64,000 nt of DNA from Litoreibacter meonggei (GTDB lineage Bacteria; Pseudomonadota; Alphaproteobacteria; Rhodobacterales; Rhodobacteraceae): positions 186,001-250,000 of the forward strand of contig NZ_RCCE01000002.1 of assembly GCF_003663885.1 (NCBI RefSeq), given 5' to 3'. Positions 7,885 through 18,523 of the stretch are shown here, piece after piece (position 1 is the first letter of the stretch; each line of letters opens with the position of its first letter). A program made the position numbers and the translations under genes. Under the pieces are notes generated by a model, which did not search any database, had not been told where the DNA came from, and saw nothing but the letters and a program-made list of their open reading frames with translations.

Positions 7885-10044
7885 TTAAAGGCTGGCCTTC
7901 AACTCCAGTCGGCGGGCATGAAGGACAGGTTCGGTATAGCCCGAAGGCTGAACGCGGCCCTTGAACACAAGATCACAGCACGCTTGAAACGCGATCCCGT
8001 CAAAGCTCGGGGCCATCGGCATGTAGCTCGCATCACCCGCATTCTGTTCGTCCACTACAGCGGCCATTTTCTTCATGGCACCCATAACCGCGTCCTCGGA
8101 CACCACGCCATGATGCAGCCAGTTGGCCAGTGCTTGGCTGGAAATCCGGCAGGTCGCGCGGTCTTCCATCAGGCCCACATCGTTGATATCCGGCACTTTG
8201 GAGCAACCCACGCCCTGATCGATCCAGCGCACCACATAACCAAGGATGCCTTGCGCGTTGTTCTCGACCTCGCGCATGATTTGCGCGTCGTTCCACATCT
8301 GGTAGGTCGCCAGCGGGATGTCGAGGATCGTCTCCACATGCGCGCGCCGCCCACCCGCTTTCAGCTTCTCCTGCACCGCGAACACGTCGACCTTGTGGTA
8401 ATGCAGCGCGTGCAGGGTCGCGGCCGTCGGTGACGGCACCCAAGCGCAGTTGGCACCGGCTTTCGGGTGCTCGATCTTCTGCTCCAGCATCGCGGCCATC
8501 TGGTCGGGGATCGCCCACATGCCCTTGCCGATCTGTGCGCGACCCGACAGGCCACATTCCAGACCGATATCGACATTGCGGTTCTCGTAGCCGCCGATCC
8601 ACGCCTTACGCTTGATGAAGTCCTTGCGCGAGAAGGCACCTGCCACCATCGAGGTGTGGATCTCATCGCCGGTGCGATCAAGGAAGCCGGTGTTGATGAA
8701 CGCCACGCGTGATTTGGCGGCAAAGATGCATTGCTTGAGGTTGACCGACGTGCGGCGCTCCTCATCCATGATGCCTAGTTTCACGGTGTTGGCGGGCAGG
8801 CCCAGAACTTTTTCCACACGGGTGAAAATCTCGTCCGCGAAGGCCACCTCTTCCGGCCCGTGCATTTTCGGCTTCACCACATAGACCGATCCGTTGACGG
8901 AGTTCCGCAGACCTTCGGTCTTTTGCAAATCATGCATGGCGATCAGCGTCGTCACTATCGCGTCCATCAGCCCCTCATAGACCTCGCCGCCATCACGGTC
9001 GAGCACGGCGGGGTTGGTCATCAGGTGACCGACATTGCGCACCAGCATCAAGGCGCGGCCTTTGACGACCACATTGCCACCATCGGGTGCGGTGTAGGTC
9101 ATGTCGTCGCGCAGCTTGCGGGTGATAGTCTTGCCGCCCTTCTCCACGCTTTCAGCCAAGTCGCCCTGCATCAGACCCAGCCAGTTGGAATAGGCTTGCA
9201 CCTTGTCTTCGGCATCGACGCAAGCCACGGAATCTTCGCAATCCATAATGGCCGACATGGCACTTTCAAGCCGCACATCCGCAAGGCCCGCCTGGTCGTG
9301 TTTGCCGATGAAATGCGTGCTGTCGAACACCATCTCCACATGCAACCCATGGTTGCGCAGCAGTATCGCGTCAGGGTTGCCAGCGTCGCCCTTGTAGCCC
9401 ACGAATTTCGACGGGTCCGCCAGCTTTTTGCCGTCGGCCAGCAGCGCACCATCGCGCACTTCGTAGCTTTTCACGTCGGCGTGGCTGGTGCCTTCCAGCG
9501 GGAAAGCCTCGTCCAGAAACACCCGCACGCGCGCCACCACGCGAGAGCCGCGGCCCTTGTCGTATCCACCTTTCGGCGGCAGCGTTCCCATAGCGTCGGT
9601 GCCGTAGAACCCGTCATAAAGACTGCCCCAGCGGGCATTGGCCGCGTTCAGCGCATAACGCGCGTTGGTAATGGGCACCACCAGTTGCGGGCCGGGGACG
9701 GAGGCGATTTCGGGGTCCACATTGGCCGTGTCGATCTGGAAGTCCTCGCCCTCGGGCAGCAGATAGCCGATCTTGGTCAGGAACGCCTTGTAGGCGGCAT
9801 GGTCATGCGGCTTGTCGCGATTCTCGATATGCCACGCGTCGATCTGCGATTGCAGCGACTCGCGCTTTTCCAGCAGCGCCTTGTTCTTCGGCCCCAACTC
9901 ATGCGCAATGTCCGAGAAGCTCTTCCAGAAATCATCCGCCGCGATGCCGGTTCCGGGCAGTGCTTTGGTTTCCACGAAGTCAGCCAGAAGGCTATCCACC
10001 TGCAAACCGTGCTTGTCTGTGCGCGTGACGGAGGTCTTGGTCAT
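7885..10044 (-). CDS. glcB: malate synthase G
   Basis: A 719-residue malate synthase of the long monomeric G isoform (family usual length about 720), condensing glyoxylate with acetyl-CoA to malate and CoA. Recognisable segments are [14 protein letters not shown], the [13 protein letters not shown] region, [16 protein letters not shown] with acidic metal ligands, [20 protein letters not shown] and [18 protein letters not shown]. It acts in the cytoplasm in glyoxylate use. A GAAAGGGA RBS precedes the ATG. It is probably cotranscribed with glcG; no glycolate oxidase genes are in the window. Confidence 0.97.
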   Translation of the reverse strand: MTKTSVTRTDKHGLQVDSLLADFVETKALPGTGIAADDFWKSFSDIAHELGPKNKALLEKRESLQSQIDAWHIENRDKPHDHAAYKAFLTKIGYLLPEGEDFQIDTANVDPEIASVPGPQLVVPITNARYALNAANARWGSLYDGFYGTDAMGTLPPKGGYDKGRGSRVVARVRVFLDEAFPLEGTSHADVKSYEVRDGALLADGKKLADPSKFVGYKGDAGNPDAILLRNHGLHVEMVFDSTHFIGKHDQAGLADVRLESAMSAIMDCEDSVACVDAEDKVQAYSNWLGLMQGDLAESVEKGGKTITRKLRDDMTYTAPDGGNVVVKGRALMLVRNVGHLMTNPAVLDRDGGEVYEGLMDAIVTTLIAMHDLQKTEGLRNSVNGSVYVVKPKMHGPEEVAFADEIFTRVEKVLGLPANTVKLGIMDEERRTSVNLKQCIFAAKSRVAFINTGFLDRTGDEIHTSMVAGAFSRKDFIKRKAWIGGYENRNVDIGLECGLSGRAQIGKGMWAIPDQMAAMLEQKIEHPKAGANCAWVPSPTAATLHALHYHKVDVFAVQEKLKAGGRRAHVETILDIPLATYQMWNDAQIMREVENNAQGILGYVVRWIDQGVGCSKVPDINDVGLMEDRATCRISSQALANWLHHGVVSEDAVMGAMKKMAAVVDEQNAGDASYMPMAPSFDGIAFQACCDLVFKGRVQPSGYTEPVLHARRLELKASL

Positions 10045-10152
10045 CTCGGGGTCCCTTTCGATGGGCGGGTGGCGTGTCTGAATACAATCGTATGCTGTCT
10101 AGAAAAAAAGTTTCCGATAGGCAACAAGATTGGGCCGAAACACCTGCCGACC

Positions 10153-10296
10153 TCAGCCCTTGGCGTTGCGGCACCGCTCGGAGCAGTAGCGCACCTCGTC
10201 CCACACCAACGCCCACTTCTTGCGCCACGCGAAGGGTCTGCCGCAGGTGGCGCAGGTCTTCGTTGGTAGGTCTGATTTCTTCCGCATACGAGCCAT
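10153..10296 (-). CDS. DUF2256 zinc-ribbon-like small protein
   Basis: A 47-residue basic protein with two Cys pairs: KTCATCGRPFAWRKKW and VRYCSERCRNAKG. The CxxC...FxWRKKW...YCSxxCR pattern is the DUF2256 signature, predicted to be a small zinc finger. Function unknown. Two in-frame ATGs (10296 and 10287) are possible; the first gives a complete family-length protein. The frame was found by reading the sequence directly. Confidence 0.75.
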   Translation of the reverse strand: MARMRKKSDLPTKTCATCGRPFAWRKKWALVWDEVRYCSERCRNAKG

Positions 10297-10312
10297 ATCC
10301 GGCACCCTGACA

Positions 10313-10345
10313 ACAAAAAACCGGCCTGCCAATGGCAGACCGGCC
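10313..10345 (-). terminator. intrinsic terminator of the small membrane-protein gene
   Basis: Read on the minus strand, a GC-rich hairpin with arms in 10321-10345 (CCGG.CTGCC and GGCAG.CCGG, each with one bulge or mismatch) runs directly into TTTTTTG at 10320-10314. It lies about 26 bases past the stop of the gene at 10372-10575. Confidence 0.7.
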
Positions 10346-10371
10346 CCGAGTTGCGTCGGTAGTCGAGGGGA

Positions 10372-10575
10372 CTAGTCGGTCGCAACCGCGGAAGCGTCTC
10401 CGGTACGGCCGTCAACTTGAACCTCGGCACCCTGCGGCTCGCCGCCTTGGTACACGGTCCAGCCGATCAGCGCCGCAAGCAGCACACCTGCGAGGACAAG
10501 GGCGCCCGCGATGCCGGTCAGCGGCCCCTTGTGCTGGCGCTGCTGCTTTTCCAGATTTGTGTTTGGTGAGGACAT
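10372..10575 (-). CDS. small single-pass membrane protein, function unknown
   Basis: A 67-residue protein with a charged N-terminus (about residues 1-19), one strong transmembrane segment (GIAGALVLAGVLLAALIGWT, about 21-40) and a short acidic C-terminal tail. A very strong RBS (GGAAGGAGAA) sits before the ATG at 10575, which decides the start over an upstream in-frame codon. A terminator follows at 10313-10345. It is monocistronic and divergent from pepN. No function can be assigned. Confidence 0.7.
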   Translation of the reverse strand: MSSPNTNLEKQQRQHKGPLTGIAGALVLAGVLLAALIGWTVYQGGEPQGAEVQVDGRTGDASAVATD

Positions 10576-10691
10576 TGATGTTCTCCTTCCAATATGGCTG
10601 TCGGGCGCGCGCAATCCGGTTGCGTGGCCCGCTTCACAGACCTAACGTGCCAGCGCGACATAAGTTCCCTGATTTGTCGAACGGAGCCCCC

Positions 10692-13244
10692 ATGAAAGAC
10701 GCCAGCCCTGCCACCGCCCCTTTGGAAATCTTCCTCAGCGACTACACCCCGCCCGCCTATCTGGTCGACACGGTCGAGCTGGTGTTCAAGCTGCACCCCA
10801 CCGCCACGCGGGTGCTGTCGAAGATCGCGTTTCGGCCAAATCCCGATGCTGCGGACCGGACGTTCTACCTGCATGGCGAGCAGCTCAAGCTGATCTCCGC
10901 GACCATCGACGGCAAGGACGCGAACGCCAAGGTCACCGATCTGGGCCTCACCGCGCAAGCCCCCGACGCGCCGTTTGTCTTCGAGGCCGAGGTTGAAATC
11001 AGCCCGCAGACCAACACCGCACTGGAAGGTCTCTACATGTCGAATGGCATGTATTGCACCCAATGCGAGGCGGAGGGCTTTCGCAAAATCACCTACTACC
11101 CCGACCGCCCCGACGTAATGGGCGTCTTCACCGTGACCATCGAAGGCGACGAGGCTGTAAAGCTGTCCAACGGCAACGACCTTGGCGGCGGCAAGTGGCA
11201 CGACCCATGGCCCAAACCCGCCTACCTGTTCGCGCTGGTCGCGGGCGATCTTGTCAACCACCCCGACAGCTTCACCACAATGTCCGGCAAACAGGTGGAA
11301 TTGAACATCTGGGTCCGTCCGGGCGACCTGAACAAATGTGCCTTCGGTATGGATGCGTTGAAACGCTCGATGAAATGGGACGAGGAGGTCTATGGCCGCG
11401 AATATGACCTCGATCTGTTCAATATCGTCGCCGTGGATGACTTCAACATGGGCGCGATGGAAAACAAAGGCTTGAACATATTCAACTCTTCCGCCGTTCT
11501 GGCGTCCCCTGAGACCTCCACAGATGCAAATTTCGAACGTATCGAGGCGATCATTGCCCATGAGTATTTCCACAACTGGACCGGCAACCGCATCACCTGC
11601 CGCGACTGGTTCCAGCTGTGCCTGAAGGAGGGCCTAACGGTCTATCGTGACAGCCAGTTCACCGCCGACGAACGCTCCCCCGCCGTCAAGCGGATCGAGG
11701 ACGTCATCGCCCTGCGCGCGCGGCAGTTCCGCGAGGATAACGGGCCTTTGGCGCATCCCGTCAGGCCCGAAAGCTTCGTAGAGATCAACAACTTCTACAC
11801 AGCCACCGTCTACGAAAAGGGCGCCGAGGTGATCGGTATGCTGAAAACCCTGATCGGGGATGACGCTTATTACAAAGGCTGCGACCTGTATTTCACCCGC
11901 CATGACGGGCAGGCTTGTACCATCGAGGACTGGCTGGCCTGTTTCGAGGAGGTCACCGGCCGCGACCTGACCCAGTTCAAGCTGTGGTATTCACAAGCTG
12001 GTACGCCGCGCGTAGCAGTAAAAGAGTCATGGAAAGACGGCACTTACACGCTGACCTTCACGCAGCACACGCCGCCCACACCGGGGCAGGACATCAAAGA
12101 CCCCAAGGTGATCCCCATCGCCGTGGGTTTGCTCAACGAGGCGGGCGAGGAAGTCCAAGCGACCCGCATTTGCGAGGTCACCGACGAGGTCCACGCCTTC
12201 CGCTTCACCGGCCTTGACGCCAAGCCGATCCCGTCGATCAACCGCGGCTTCTCCGCCCCGATCATTCTGGAGCAGGACCAAGACAACACCACCCGCGCTT
12301 TCCTTTTGGCCCATGACACCGACCCGTTCAACAAATGGGAAGCGGGCCGTGCGCTGGCCCGCGACGTGATGATCCGCATGGTCACCGAGGACGCGACGCC
12401 GGACCAAGCCTATCTGGACGCGCTGCTGGCCGTCGCCCGCGACGACACGCTGGACCCCGCGTTCAAGGCTTTGGCGTTCTCCACCCCGTCTGCCGACGAC
12501 ATCGCACAAGCGCTGTTTGACGGCGGCGTGACGCCCGACCCGACGAAAATCTACCACGTCACCCAGACCCTGCGTCAATCCGTGGCCCACGCGATGCAGG
12601 ACACCCTGCCCCGCATCTATGCGGAAATGCAGGTGGACGGCCCGTTCTCGCCCGATGCAGAGGCCGCTGGCAAACGCGCTTGGGGCAATGTCGCGCTGTC
12701 CTTGCTGACCCGTCTGGACGGCGGCGCACAAGCCCGCGCGCAGTTCGAGAGCGCGGATAACATGACCCAGCAACTCTCTGCACTTGGGGCGTTGCTGCGG
12801 GCGGAGGTTGGCGAGGAGGCCAGTCAGGCATTCTATGACCAGTGGAAGGATGACCGGCTGGTGATGGACAAGTGGTTCGCCATGCAGGTCAGCTACGCCA
12901 AGCTGGACGCCGCCCCCGCGACTGCCAAGGCGCTGACCGACCACCCCGATTTCGACATGACCAACCCCAACCGCTTCCGCGCGGTGTTCGGGGCGTTGGC
13001 GGGCAATACGGCTGGGTTCCATTCGCCCGACGGCTCCGGATACGCGCTTCTGGCGGACTGGCTGATCAAGCTCGACGCCAAAAACCCGCAAACTGCCGCC
13101 CGCATGTCCACCGCGTTTGAAACGTGGAAACGCTATGACGCCGACCGCCAAGCAATGATGCGCGAGGCATTGGAACGGATGAAGGCCGCCCCGAACCTCA
13201 GCGGCGATCTGTTGGAAATGGTCACCCGCATCCTCAACGCCTAA
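10692..13244 (+). CDS. pepN: aminopeptidase N
   Basis: An 850-residue M1-family zinc aminopeptidase that removes N-terminal residues from peptides in the cytoplasm. The substrate-recognition motif GAMEN is at 254-258, and the zinc site HEYFH at 290-294 is completed by Glu313 in LKEGLTVYRD. Length and the C-terminal helical domain match the bacterial PepN (E. coli-like) subgroup. The ATG at 10692 gives the family N-terminus (LEIFLSDYTPPAYLVDTVEL); an open frame continues far upstream but is not family sequence. Confidence 0.96.
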   Translation: MKDASPATAPLEIFLSDYTPPAYLVDTVELVFKLHPTATRVLSKIAFRPNPDAADRTFYLHGEQLKLISATIDGKDANAKVTDLGLTAQAPDAPFVFEAEVEISPQTNTALEGLYMSNGMYCTQCEAEGFRKITYYPDRPDVMGVFTVTIEGDEAVKLSNGNDLGGGKWHDPWPKPAYLFALVAGDLVNHPDSFTTMSGKQVELNIWVRPGDLNKCAFGMDALKRSMKWDEEVYGREYDLDLFNIVAVDDFNMGAMENKGLNIFNSSAVLASPETSTDANFERIEAIIAHEYFHNWTGNRITCRDWFQLCLKEGLTVYRDSQFTADERSPAVKRIEDVIALRARQFREDNGPLAHPVRPESFVEINNFYTATVYEKGAEVIGMLKTLIGDDAYYKGCDLYFTRHDGQACTIEDWLACFEEVTGRDLTQFKLWYSQAGTPRVAVKESWKDGTYTLTFTQHTPPTPGQDIKDPKVIPIAVGLLNEAGEEVQATRICEVTDEVHAFRFTGLDAKPIPSINRGFSAPIILEQDQDNTTRAFLLAHDTDPFNKWEAGRALARDVMIRMVTEDATPDQAYLDALLAVARDDTLDPAFKALAFSTPSADDIAQALFDGGVTPDPTKIYHVTQTLRQSVAHAMQDTLPRIYAEMQVDGPFSPDAEAAGKRAWGNVALSLLTRLDGGAQARAQFESADNMTQQLSALGALLRAEVGEEASQAFYDQWKDDRLVMDKWFAMQVSYAKLDAAPATAKALTDHPDFDMTNPNRFRAVFGALAGNTAGFHSPDGSGYALLADWLIKLDAKNPQTAARMSTAFETWKRYDADRQAMMREALERMKAAPNLSGDLLEMVTRILNA

Positions 13245-13306
13245 CAGTCATAGTTCAGCCCAAATCCGCATTATAAATGACGGGCAACAACAGCGAGCAG
13301 ATCTCT

Positions 13307-13834
13307 ATGCCTATACTTATCGCCATCATCGGGGCCTTGGGCGCCGCCGCCTACTGGTACTTCCGCATGCGCGATATTGGCGTGGCGGGACGCGATCTGG
13401 TCAATGTTGCCAATGACGTGCGCCTCGCCGCCCGCCGGTTCGGCTTCTCGCGCCGCTCCAACGTGCATCCTGCGGAAAGCATCGAAGACCCCAAGGTCGC
13501 TATCGGCGGGCTTGCAGTGGCGTTTCTGGAACTGGACGACCTGCCCTCGCAAGAGGCGCGGATCGCGATGACGCGCGAATTGCAGCAAGCGACACGTGTT
13601 GATCTTGAAGATGCAGAAGAACTGGTGATCCTCGGCCGCTGGCTGATGAGCGAATGTGGCGGGCCGGAGCCCGCGGTCAGCCGTCTGTCGCGCAAGCTCT
13701 ACAAGTTGGGCGGGGGCGAGCAGCTTGCCCCGCTGATGCAGGTGCTCAACGCCATCGGCGCTGCTGGCAACGGCGCATTGTCGGATCGGCAACGCGGCGC
13801 GCTGGACGACATCAAATACGCGTTCAAACTCTGA
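13307..13834 (+). CDS. membrane-anchored protein of unknown function
   Basis: A 175-residue protein with an N-terminal hydrophobic segment (about residues 2-18, PILIAIIGALGAAAYWYF) followed by a basic stretch and a soluble, mostly helical domain (AVAFLELDDLPSQEARIAMT region to the C-terminus). The RLAARRFGFSRRSN stretch after the membrane segment would face the cytoplasm. I do not recognise a named domain. ATG 13307 is preferred because it opens directly on the membrane anchor; ATG 13277 is also in frame but adds ten polar residues and has no RBS. Confidence 0.65.
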   Translation: MPILIAIIGALGAAAYWYFRMRDIGVAGRDLVNVANDVRLAARRFGFSRRSNVHPAESIEDPKVAIGGLAVAFLELDDLPSQEARIAMTRELQQATRVDLEDAEELVILGRWLMSECGGPEPAVSRLSRKLYKLGGGEQLAPLMQVLNAIGAAGNGALSDRQRGALDDIKYAFKL

Positions 13835-13957
13835 CGCGAGTGCTGAGTCGTCCCAGCCTACGCCTAACCGTAGGCAACCAAACAAGATTCGGACGCGTGC
13901 ATCCTCTTGCGATCCATGACATGCTGCAACGCAGCAAATCTATGGACGGATAACGGC

Positions 13958-14593
13958 ATGTCAGGCACGGCGATCACAATTGCACAGCAGAAGGGTGGCA
14001 GCGGCAAGACCACGCTGACGGCCAACTTGGCCGTAGCCTTCACCAAGCTCGGCAAGCGGGTGGCGATCATCGACACTGACCCGCAAGGCAGCCTTGGCCG
14101 CTGGTTCATGGCGCGGCGCGAGACGTTGGGGGACGCAGGCATGGAGTTCTCCACCGCCTCTGCGTGGGGGATCGAATACGAGATCGGCAAAATGCTGGAC
14201 GATGTCGACTTCGTGCTGGTCGACACCCCGCCCAAGGCCGATAGCGACCTGCGCCCGGCCCTGCGCAAGGCAGCCCTGACGCTGGTGCCGGTGGCGACCA
14301 GCCATGTGGACCTGTGGGCGACCGAGGGCGTGCTGGATCTGGCACGCCGCGAGAAAACACCCGCGCTGATGGTGCTGAACCGCACACGCGCCGGAACGCG
14401 ACTGGGTCGTGACATTGCCGAAGCCGCCGCCAAGATCGACGCCGGACTGGCCGAGGCAAGCCTCGCCAATCGTGTCGCCTATGCCGAGACGTTCGGGCAA
14501 GGTCTGGCCGTGCAGGATATCGCCACAAAAAGTCCCGCCGCACTGGAAGTCGCCGCCTTGGCCACGGAGGTGCTGGCCTATCTAGACCAATAA
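13958..14593 (+). CDS. orphan ParA-family ATPase
   Basis: A 211-residue deviant-Walker ATPase. KGGSGKTT at residues 12-19 carries the signature ParA/MinD lysine, with switch motifs [11 protein letters not shown] and VDTPPKAD. ParA proteins form ATP-dependent gradients that position chromosomes, plasmids or protein clusters. No parB or parS-like gene is adjacent, and it is not next to oriC genes, so it is an orphan with unknown cargo. ATG 13958 opens the family N-terminus; an upstream ATG (13907) would add 17 unrelated residues. Confidence 0.83.
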   Translation: MSGTAITIAQQKGGSGKTTLTANLAVAFTKLGKRVAIIDTDPQGSLGRWFMARRETLGDAGMEFSTASAWGIEYEIGKMLDDVDFVLVDTPPKADSDLRPALRKAALTLVPVATSHVDLWATEGVLDLARREKTPALMVLNRTRAGTRLGRDIAEAAAKIDAGLAEASLANRVAYAETFGQGLAVQDIATKSPAALEVAALATEVLAYLDQ

Positions 14594-14691
14594 GCGCAGC
14601 TGCGCAGATTCTTACCGACTTGCGCATCGCGCCATAAATCCGCCAGACTTCGGCTGTTGAACGCCACTCAGGACTAATTCAGGAGACCCTC

Positions 14692-15447
14692 ATGGCCCGC
14701 AAAACCAAAACCGTGCTTATCACCGGCGCAAGCTCTGGCATCGGGGCGGCAACGGCCGTGCTGGCCTCCAAGAGCGGCTATGACGTAGGGATCCACTTCA
14801 ACAACGACATGAAGGGAGCGCAACTGGTCGCACAAATGTGCGAGCAAGAAGGCGCGATTACCCACATGTTTTCCGGTGACGTGGCGAACCCTGAAGATGT
14901 GGAGCGAATCTTTGTGGAGTTCGACGCCGCCTTCCCGCAGATGGACGCACTGGTGAACAATGCCGGCATCGTGGACAAACCTCAGCGTGTCGAAGAAATG
15001 TCATACGAGCGCCTGCGCCGGATGGTTGACGTTAATCTGATCGGCGCGATGCTCGTGGCCCAGCAGGGTGTGCTGCGCATGTCGAAAGCCTTTGGTGGCG
15101 ATGGCGGCGTGATCGTCAATACCGGTTCGGCCGCAGCACGTTTGGGGTCCGCAGGTCAATATGTGGACTATGCGGCAACCAAAGCGGGCATCGACATTTT
15201 TACCAAAGGGTTAAGCGACGAGGTTGCGGCGGACGGCGTGCGCGTTGTCGCGATCCGTCCGGGATTGATCGAGACTGCAATCCACGGCAAAGGCGGCTTG
15301 CCCGACCGCTGCGACGACCTCGCGCACCTTGTCCCGATGAAACGCCCTGGCGAGGCCGAGGAATGTGCCCACGCCATCTTGTACCTGATGGGCGAAGGAG
15401 CGAGCTACATCACCGGCACCAGCTTGGACGTCTCCGGCGGACGGTAA
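14692..15447 (+). CDS. SDR-family oxidoreductase
   Basis: A 251-residue classical short-chain dehydrogenase/reductase. The nucleotide-binding TGASSGIG is at 11-18, NNAG lies in ALVNNAGIV, the catalytic Ser is in the NTGSAAARLG segment and YxxxK appears as YAATK. The HFNNDM segment after beta2 carries no clear NADP-selecting basic residue. The substrate is unknown; it resembles FabG-like/glucose-1-dehydrogenase relatives. The RBS is GGAG before the ATG. It is convergent with the transglycosylase gene. Confidence 0.87.
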   Translation: MARKTKTVLITGASSGIGAATAVLASKSGYDVGIHFNNDMKGAQLVAQMCEQEGAITHMFSGDVANPEDVERIFVEFDAAFPQMDALVNNAGIVDKPQRVEEMSYERLRRMVDVNLIGAMLVAQQGVLRMSKAFGGDGGVIVNTGSAAARLGSAGQYVDYAATKAGIDIFTKGLSDEVAADGVRVVAIRPGLIETAIHGKGGLPDRCDDLAHLVPMKRPGEAEECAHAILYLMGEGASYITGTSLDVSGGR

Positions 15448-15461
15448 ATCTGGATGCGTGC

Positions 15462-16241
15462 CTAGTCAGCTAGAACCACGGGCCGCGCGGCGGGTTTTAC
15501 GTCAATCAATCGCTGCTCCAGTGGGACGCGCAACGCGATCTCGCGCGGGCGCGGAATGGGTTTGGTGTCATTAAGCGGCTTGCAGTAATTCTGCTTGCGC
15601 AACCACGACGCCATCTCATTGCGCTTCGACGCTTTGGTCATCGGGCCCCAATCGGCACCGACGCCCCCAAGCTTGCCATTTGCCTTTCGCGCAACAGCGT
15701 TGTCGCGTTTTACGGTGAAGGCCATGATGCGCACCGCACAGCTGAGATTGGCAGAGCCATTTTTCAACGCCGCCCCAGTGCCAACGCGGCATTTATAGCC
15801 GCGGGCCGTGCCGGGTAGAATTTGCGTCAGCCCGTACCACCGACCGCCGCCGCCGACCGCACGGGGTTTCCACGTGCTTTCATGTTTGGCCAGCGCGCTG
15901 AGGAATCCGTTCCAGAATTCGGCACGTTTCTGCAGGTCGTTGTCCTCATAGCTCGGACACCAATCTGCCATGTCGCGCGGCACCATGGTCAGCAGTGGCA
16001 AGCCGTGGCCTTTCAAGGCCTCCAAGGTCGTGCGCGTCCAAAGACGCCCTTCGGGGCGGAAATCCCAGCGGGCGCGTGGAATGTGATCTTTACGGGGGAT
16101 GGGGCGCACGATATCCGAGGTTGCAACCGTCAAGGCCGCAGGCACGACATTGTCGGCCCCCGAGATCGGGGCACCTTGATCCTGAGCAAATGCGGATCCG
16201 GCCACAATACAAGCGGCGATTATAAGTGCGTGGCAGCGCAT
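15462..16241 (-). CDS. exported lytic transglycosylase, SLT domain
   Basis: A 259-residue exported protein. A signal peptide (residues 1-19, ending AFA) precedes a linker and an SLT-type lysozyme-like domain. The catalytic Glu is at about 121 in AKHESTWKPRA, followed by WYGLTQILPGTARGY, the usual GLxQ segment. Such enzymes cleave the MurNAc-GlcNAc bond of peptidoglycan in the periplasm to give 1,6-anhydro ends. Several cysteines (DWCPSY, YKC, LSC, YCK) could form disulfides. Confidence 0.8.
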   Translation of the reverse strand: MRCHALIIAACIVAGSAFAQDQGAPISGADNVVPAALTVATSDIVRPIPRKDHIPRARWDFRPEGRLWTRTTLEALKGHGLPLLTMVPRDMADWCPSYEDNDLQKRAEFWNGFLSALAKHESTWKPRAVGGGGRWYGLTQILPGTARGYKCRVGTGAALKNGSANLSCAVRIMAFTVKRDNAVARKANGKLGGVGADWGPMTKASKRNEMASWLRKQNYCKPLNDTKPIPRPREIALRVPLEQRLIDVKPAARPVVLAD

Positions 16242-16468
16242 GGCGATTATGACAATCAGAGAAAGCTAACACTGACAAGTTTAAGCGTTTGTTGGCACCC
16301 GATTGTTTCCATTACAGCAACAAATCGCAAAAACTCGCCTGACTGCGCCCCTCTTTCGGCGAAATAACGCTGAACGGGTGCGGCTAACAAAGCGGTCGAG
16401 CAGGGCTTTGTCACCTTGCCGGAGCTTCGGAATTTAACTAGAACGCGGACGACCTAGTGGAGACCCCC

Positions 16469-17983
16469 ATGCTTGATTTGACCTACGAGACCCCGAAGCC
16501 CAAAGTGATTGCCGGTGCCAAGCAAGATTGGGAGCTGGTGATTGGCCTTGAGGTGCACGCGCAGGTATCCTCCAACGCCAAGCTGTTTTCGGGGGCATCG
16601 ACCAAGTTCGGGGCGGAGCCGAACTCCAACGTGGCCTTTGTGGACGCAGGCATGCCCGGCATGTTGCCGGTGATCAACGAAGAATGCATCGCGCAGGCCG
16701 TGCGCACCGGCCTCGGGCTGAAAGCCGAAATTAACCTGTATTCCGCGTTTGACCGGAAAAACTATTTCTACCCCGATCTGCCGCAAGGCTACCAGATTTC
16801 GCAGCTGTATCACCCCATCGTCGGGGTCGGCGAAGTGCTGGTCGAGCTGGGCTCCGGCGTCGCACGCACCGTGCGCATCGAGCGTATCCATCTGGAGCAG
16901 GACGCGGGCAAATCCATCCACGACATGGACCCGACGATGAGTTTTGTCGACCTGAACCGGACCGGCGTTGCGTTGATGGAAATCGTCTCCATGCCCGATA
17001 TCCGTGGGCCGGAAGAGGCCGCCGCTTATGTCTCCAAGCTGCGCCAGATCATGCGCTATCTGGGGACGTGTGACGGCAACATGCAAAACGGCTCCATGCG
17101 CGCCGACGTGAACGTGTCGATCTGCGCGCCGGGTCAGTATGAGAAATACCAAGAGAGCGGCGATTTCTCCCATCTGGGGACGCGGTGCGAGATCAAGAAC
17201 ATGAACTCGTTGCGGTTTATCCAAGCTGCGATTGAGGTCGAGGCCAAGCGCCAGATCGCCATCGTAGAGGGCGGCGGCACTGTGAGCCAAGAGACGCGGC
17301 TTTATGATCCCGACAAGGGCGAGACGCGGTCGATGCGCTCTAAGGAAGAGGCGCATGACTACCGCTATTTCCCCGACCCCGACTTGCTACCGTTGGAGAT
17401 CGAGCAAGCTTGGGTCGATGATCTGGCCGCACATTTGCCGGAACTGCCCGACGAAAAGCGCCTGCGCTTTATGGAGGAGTTCGGCCTGTCGGATTACGAT
17501 TCAGGCGTGCTGACGGCGGATACCGCTGATGCGGCTTACTTTGAGGAAGTGGCCAAAGGCCGCGACGGCAAGATGGCGGCGAACTGGGTGATCAACGAGC
17601 TGTTCGGGCGTCTGAAAAAGGACGACGACAAGGCGATTACTGAGTCCCCCGTTTCACCTGCCCAGCTTGGCGGGATCATCGACCTGATCGCGTCGGATAC
17701 GATCTCCGGCAAGATCGCCAAGGACCTGTTCGAAATCGTCTACACCGAAGGCGGCGACCCCGCCGAGATCGTCGAGGCCCGCGGTATGAAGCAGGTCACG
17801 GACCTTGGCCCGATCGAGGCCGCGCTGGACGAGATCATCGCCGCCAACCCCGCGCAGGTGGAAAAGGCGAAAGAGAACCCCAAACTGGCGGGCTGGTTCG
17901 TGGGTCAGGTGATGAAGGCGACGGGTGGCAAGGCCAACCCGAAAGCGGTGAACGAGCTGGTGGCGAAGAAGCTGGCTGGGTAA
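16469..17983 (+). CDS. gatB: aspartyl/glutamyl-tRNA(Asn/Gln) amidotransferase subunit B
   Basis: A 504-residue GatB, the kinase/amidotransferase subunit that converts Glu-tRNA(Gln) (or Asp-tRNA(Asn)) to the amidated form with GatA and GatC. The family segments [52 protein letters not shown] and [11 protein letters not shown] are all present, as is the C-terminal YqeY-like tail ([20 protein letters not shown]). The GTG at 16457 overlaps the GGAG RBS, so ATG 16469 is the start. gatA and gatC are not in the window. Confidence 0.97.
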   Translation: MLDLTYETPKPKVIAGAKQDWELVIGLEVHAQVSSNAKLFSGASTKFGAEPNSNVAFVDAGMPGMLPVINEECIAQAVRTGLGLKAEINLYSAFDRKNYFYPDLPQGYQISQLYHPIVGVGEVLVELGSGVARTVRIERIHLEQDAGKSIHDMDPTMSFVDLNRTGVALMEIVSMPDIRGPEEAAAYVSKLRQIMRYLGTCDGNMQNGSMRADVNVSICAPGQYEKYQESGDFSHLGTRCEIKNMNSLRFIQAAIEVEAKRQIAIVEGGGTVSQETRLYDPDKGETRSMRSKEEAHDYRYFPDPDLLPLEIEQAWVDDLAAHLPELPDEKRLRFMEEFGLSDYDSGVLTADTADAAYFEEVAKGRDGKMAANWVINELFGRLKKDDDKAITESPVSPAQLGGIIDLIASDTISGKIAKDLFEIVYTEGGDPAEIVEARGMKQVTDLGPIEAALDEIIAANPAQVEKAKENPKLAGWFVGQVMKATGGKANPKAVNELVAKKLAG

Positions 17984-18082
17984 GACTCATGTGACGAAAA
18001 GGTGGTCATCCGACGAAAATGTCGGGCGATCATTCCGAGGCCGAAGTAGCGCGAAGCACCGCTATCCGCTATGTGTCGATGA

Positions 18083-18523
18083 ATGAAGATTAATATTCAA
18101 TCGAAGCTGCTCCCCACCCTGTTGGCGGGAATTTGTCTTAGCCTCCCGACGCCGCTATATGCTCGGACGGAAATAGACTGCCAATCCTCGCTGTCGGAAC
18201 TGACTTGGGTGCTTAAAAGCGAAGAGCAATACGGCCAACTTCAATCGGAAAAAGCTGGAAAGGCACTGCACGGTGTCCGCTGCTCCGAGTCAGATATCAT
18301 CATTTGGTTCGAGCAGAACTCCTGGACTCTGCGCGAGAAAACTACCGCGAGCGGGCAGTATTTTGGCGCAGCCTCTAGGAGATATAGCGCGGATAGGGGG
18401 CTGATTTTCTGCCGCCCACAACCTTTTTTGCTTAGATGGTCCAAGGGGGGCTGCTCGGCGCAGGCTGCCGTAAACATGTTCGAGGGCCGGATCACCCAGA
18501 TTTTTTCTGGACCAACCAAATAG
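18083..18523 (+). CDS. putative exported protein, function unknown
   Basis: A 146-residue protein with a plausible signal peptide (KLLPTLLAGICLSLPTPLYA, cleavage near residue 28) and a small mature domain with four cysteines (CQSS, VRCSE, IFCRP, GGCSA) that could pair in the periplasm. I do not recognise the family. It is somewhat less GC-rich than its neighbours (34 of 60 G+C at 18301-18360). The RBS is weak, which lowers confidence. Confidence 0.55.
   Translation: MKINIQSKLLPTLLAGICLSLPTPLYARTEIDCQSSLSELTWVLKSEEQYGQLQSEKAGKALHGVRCSESDIIIWFEQNSWTLREKTTASGQYFGAASRRYSADRGLIFCRPQPFLLRWSKGGCSAQAAVNMFEGRITQIFSGPTK

Noticed and set aside
14592-14606. GCGCAGCTGCGC palindrome after the parA gene as a terminator
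   Set aside because: It is a perfect palindrome without a loop and is followed by no T-run.
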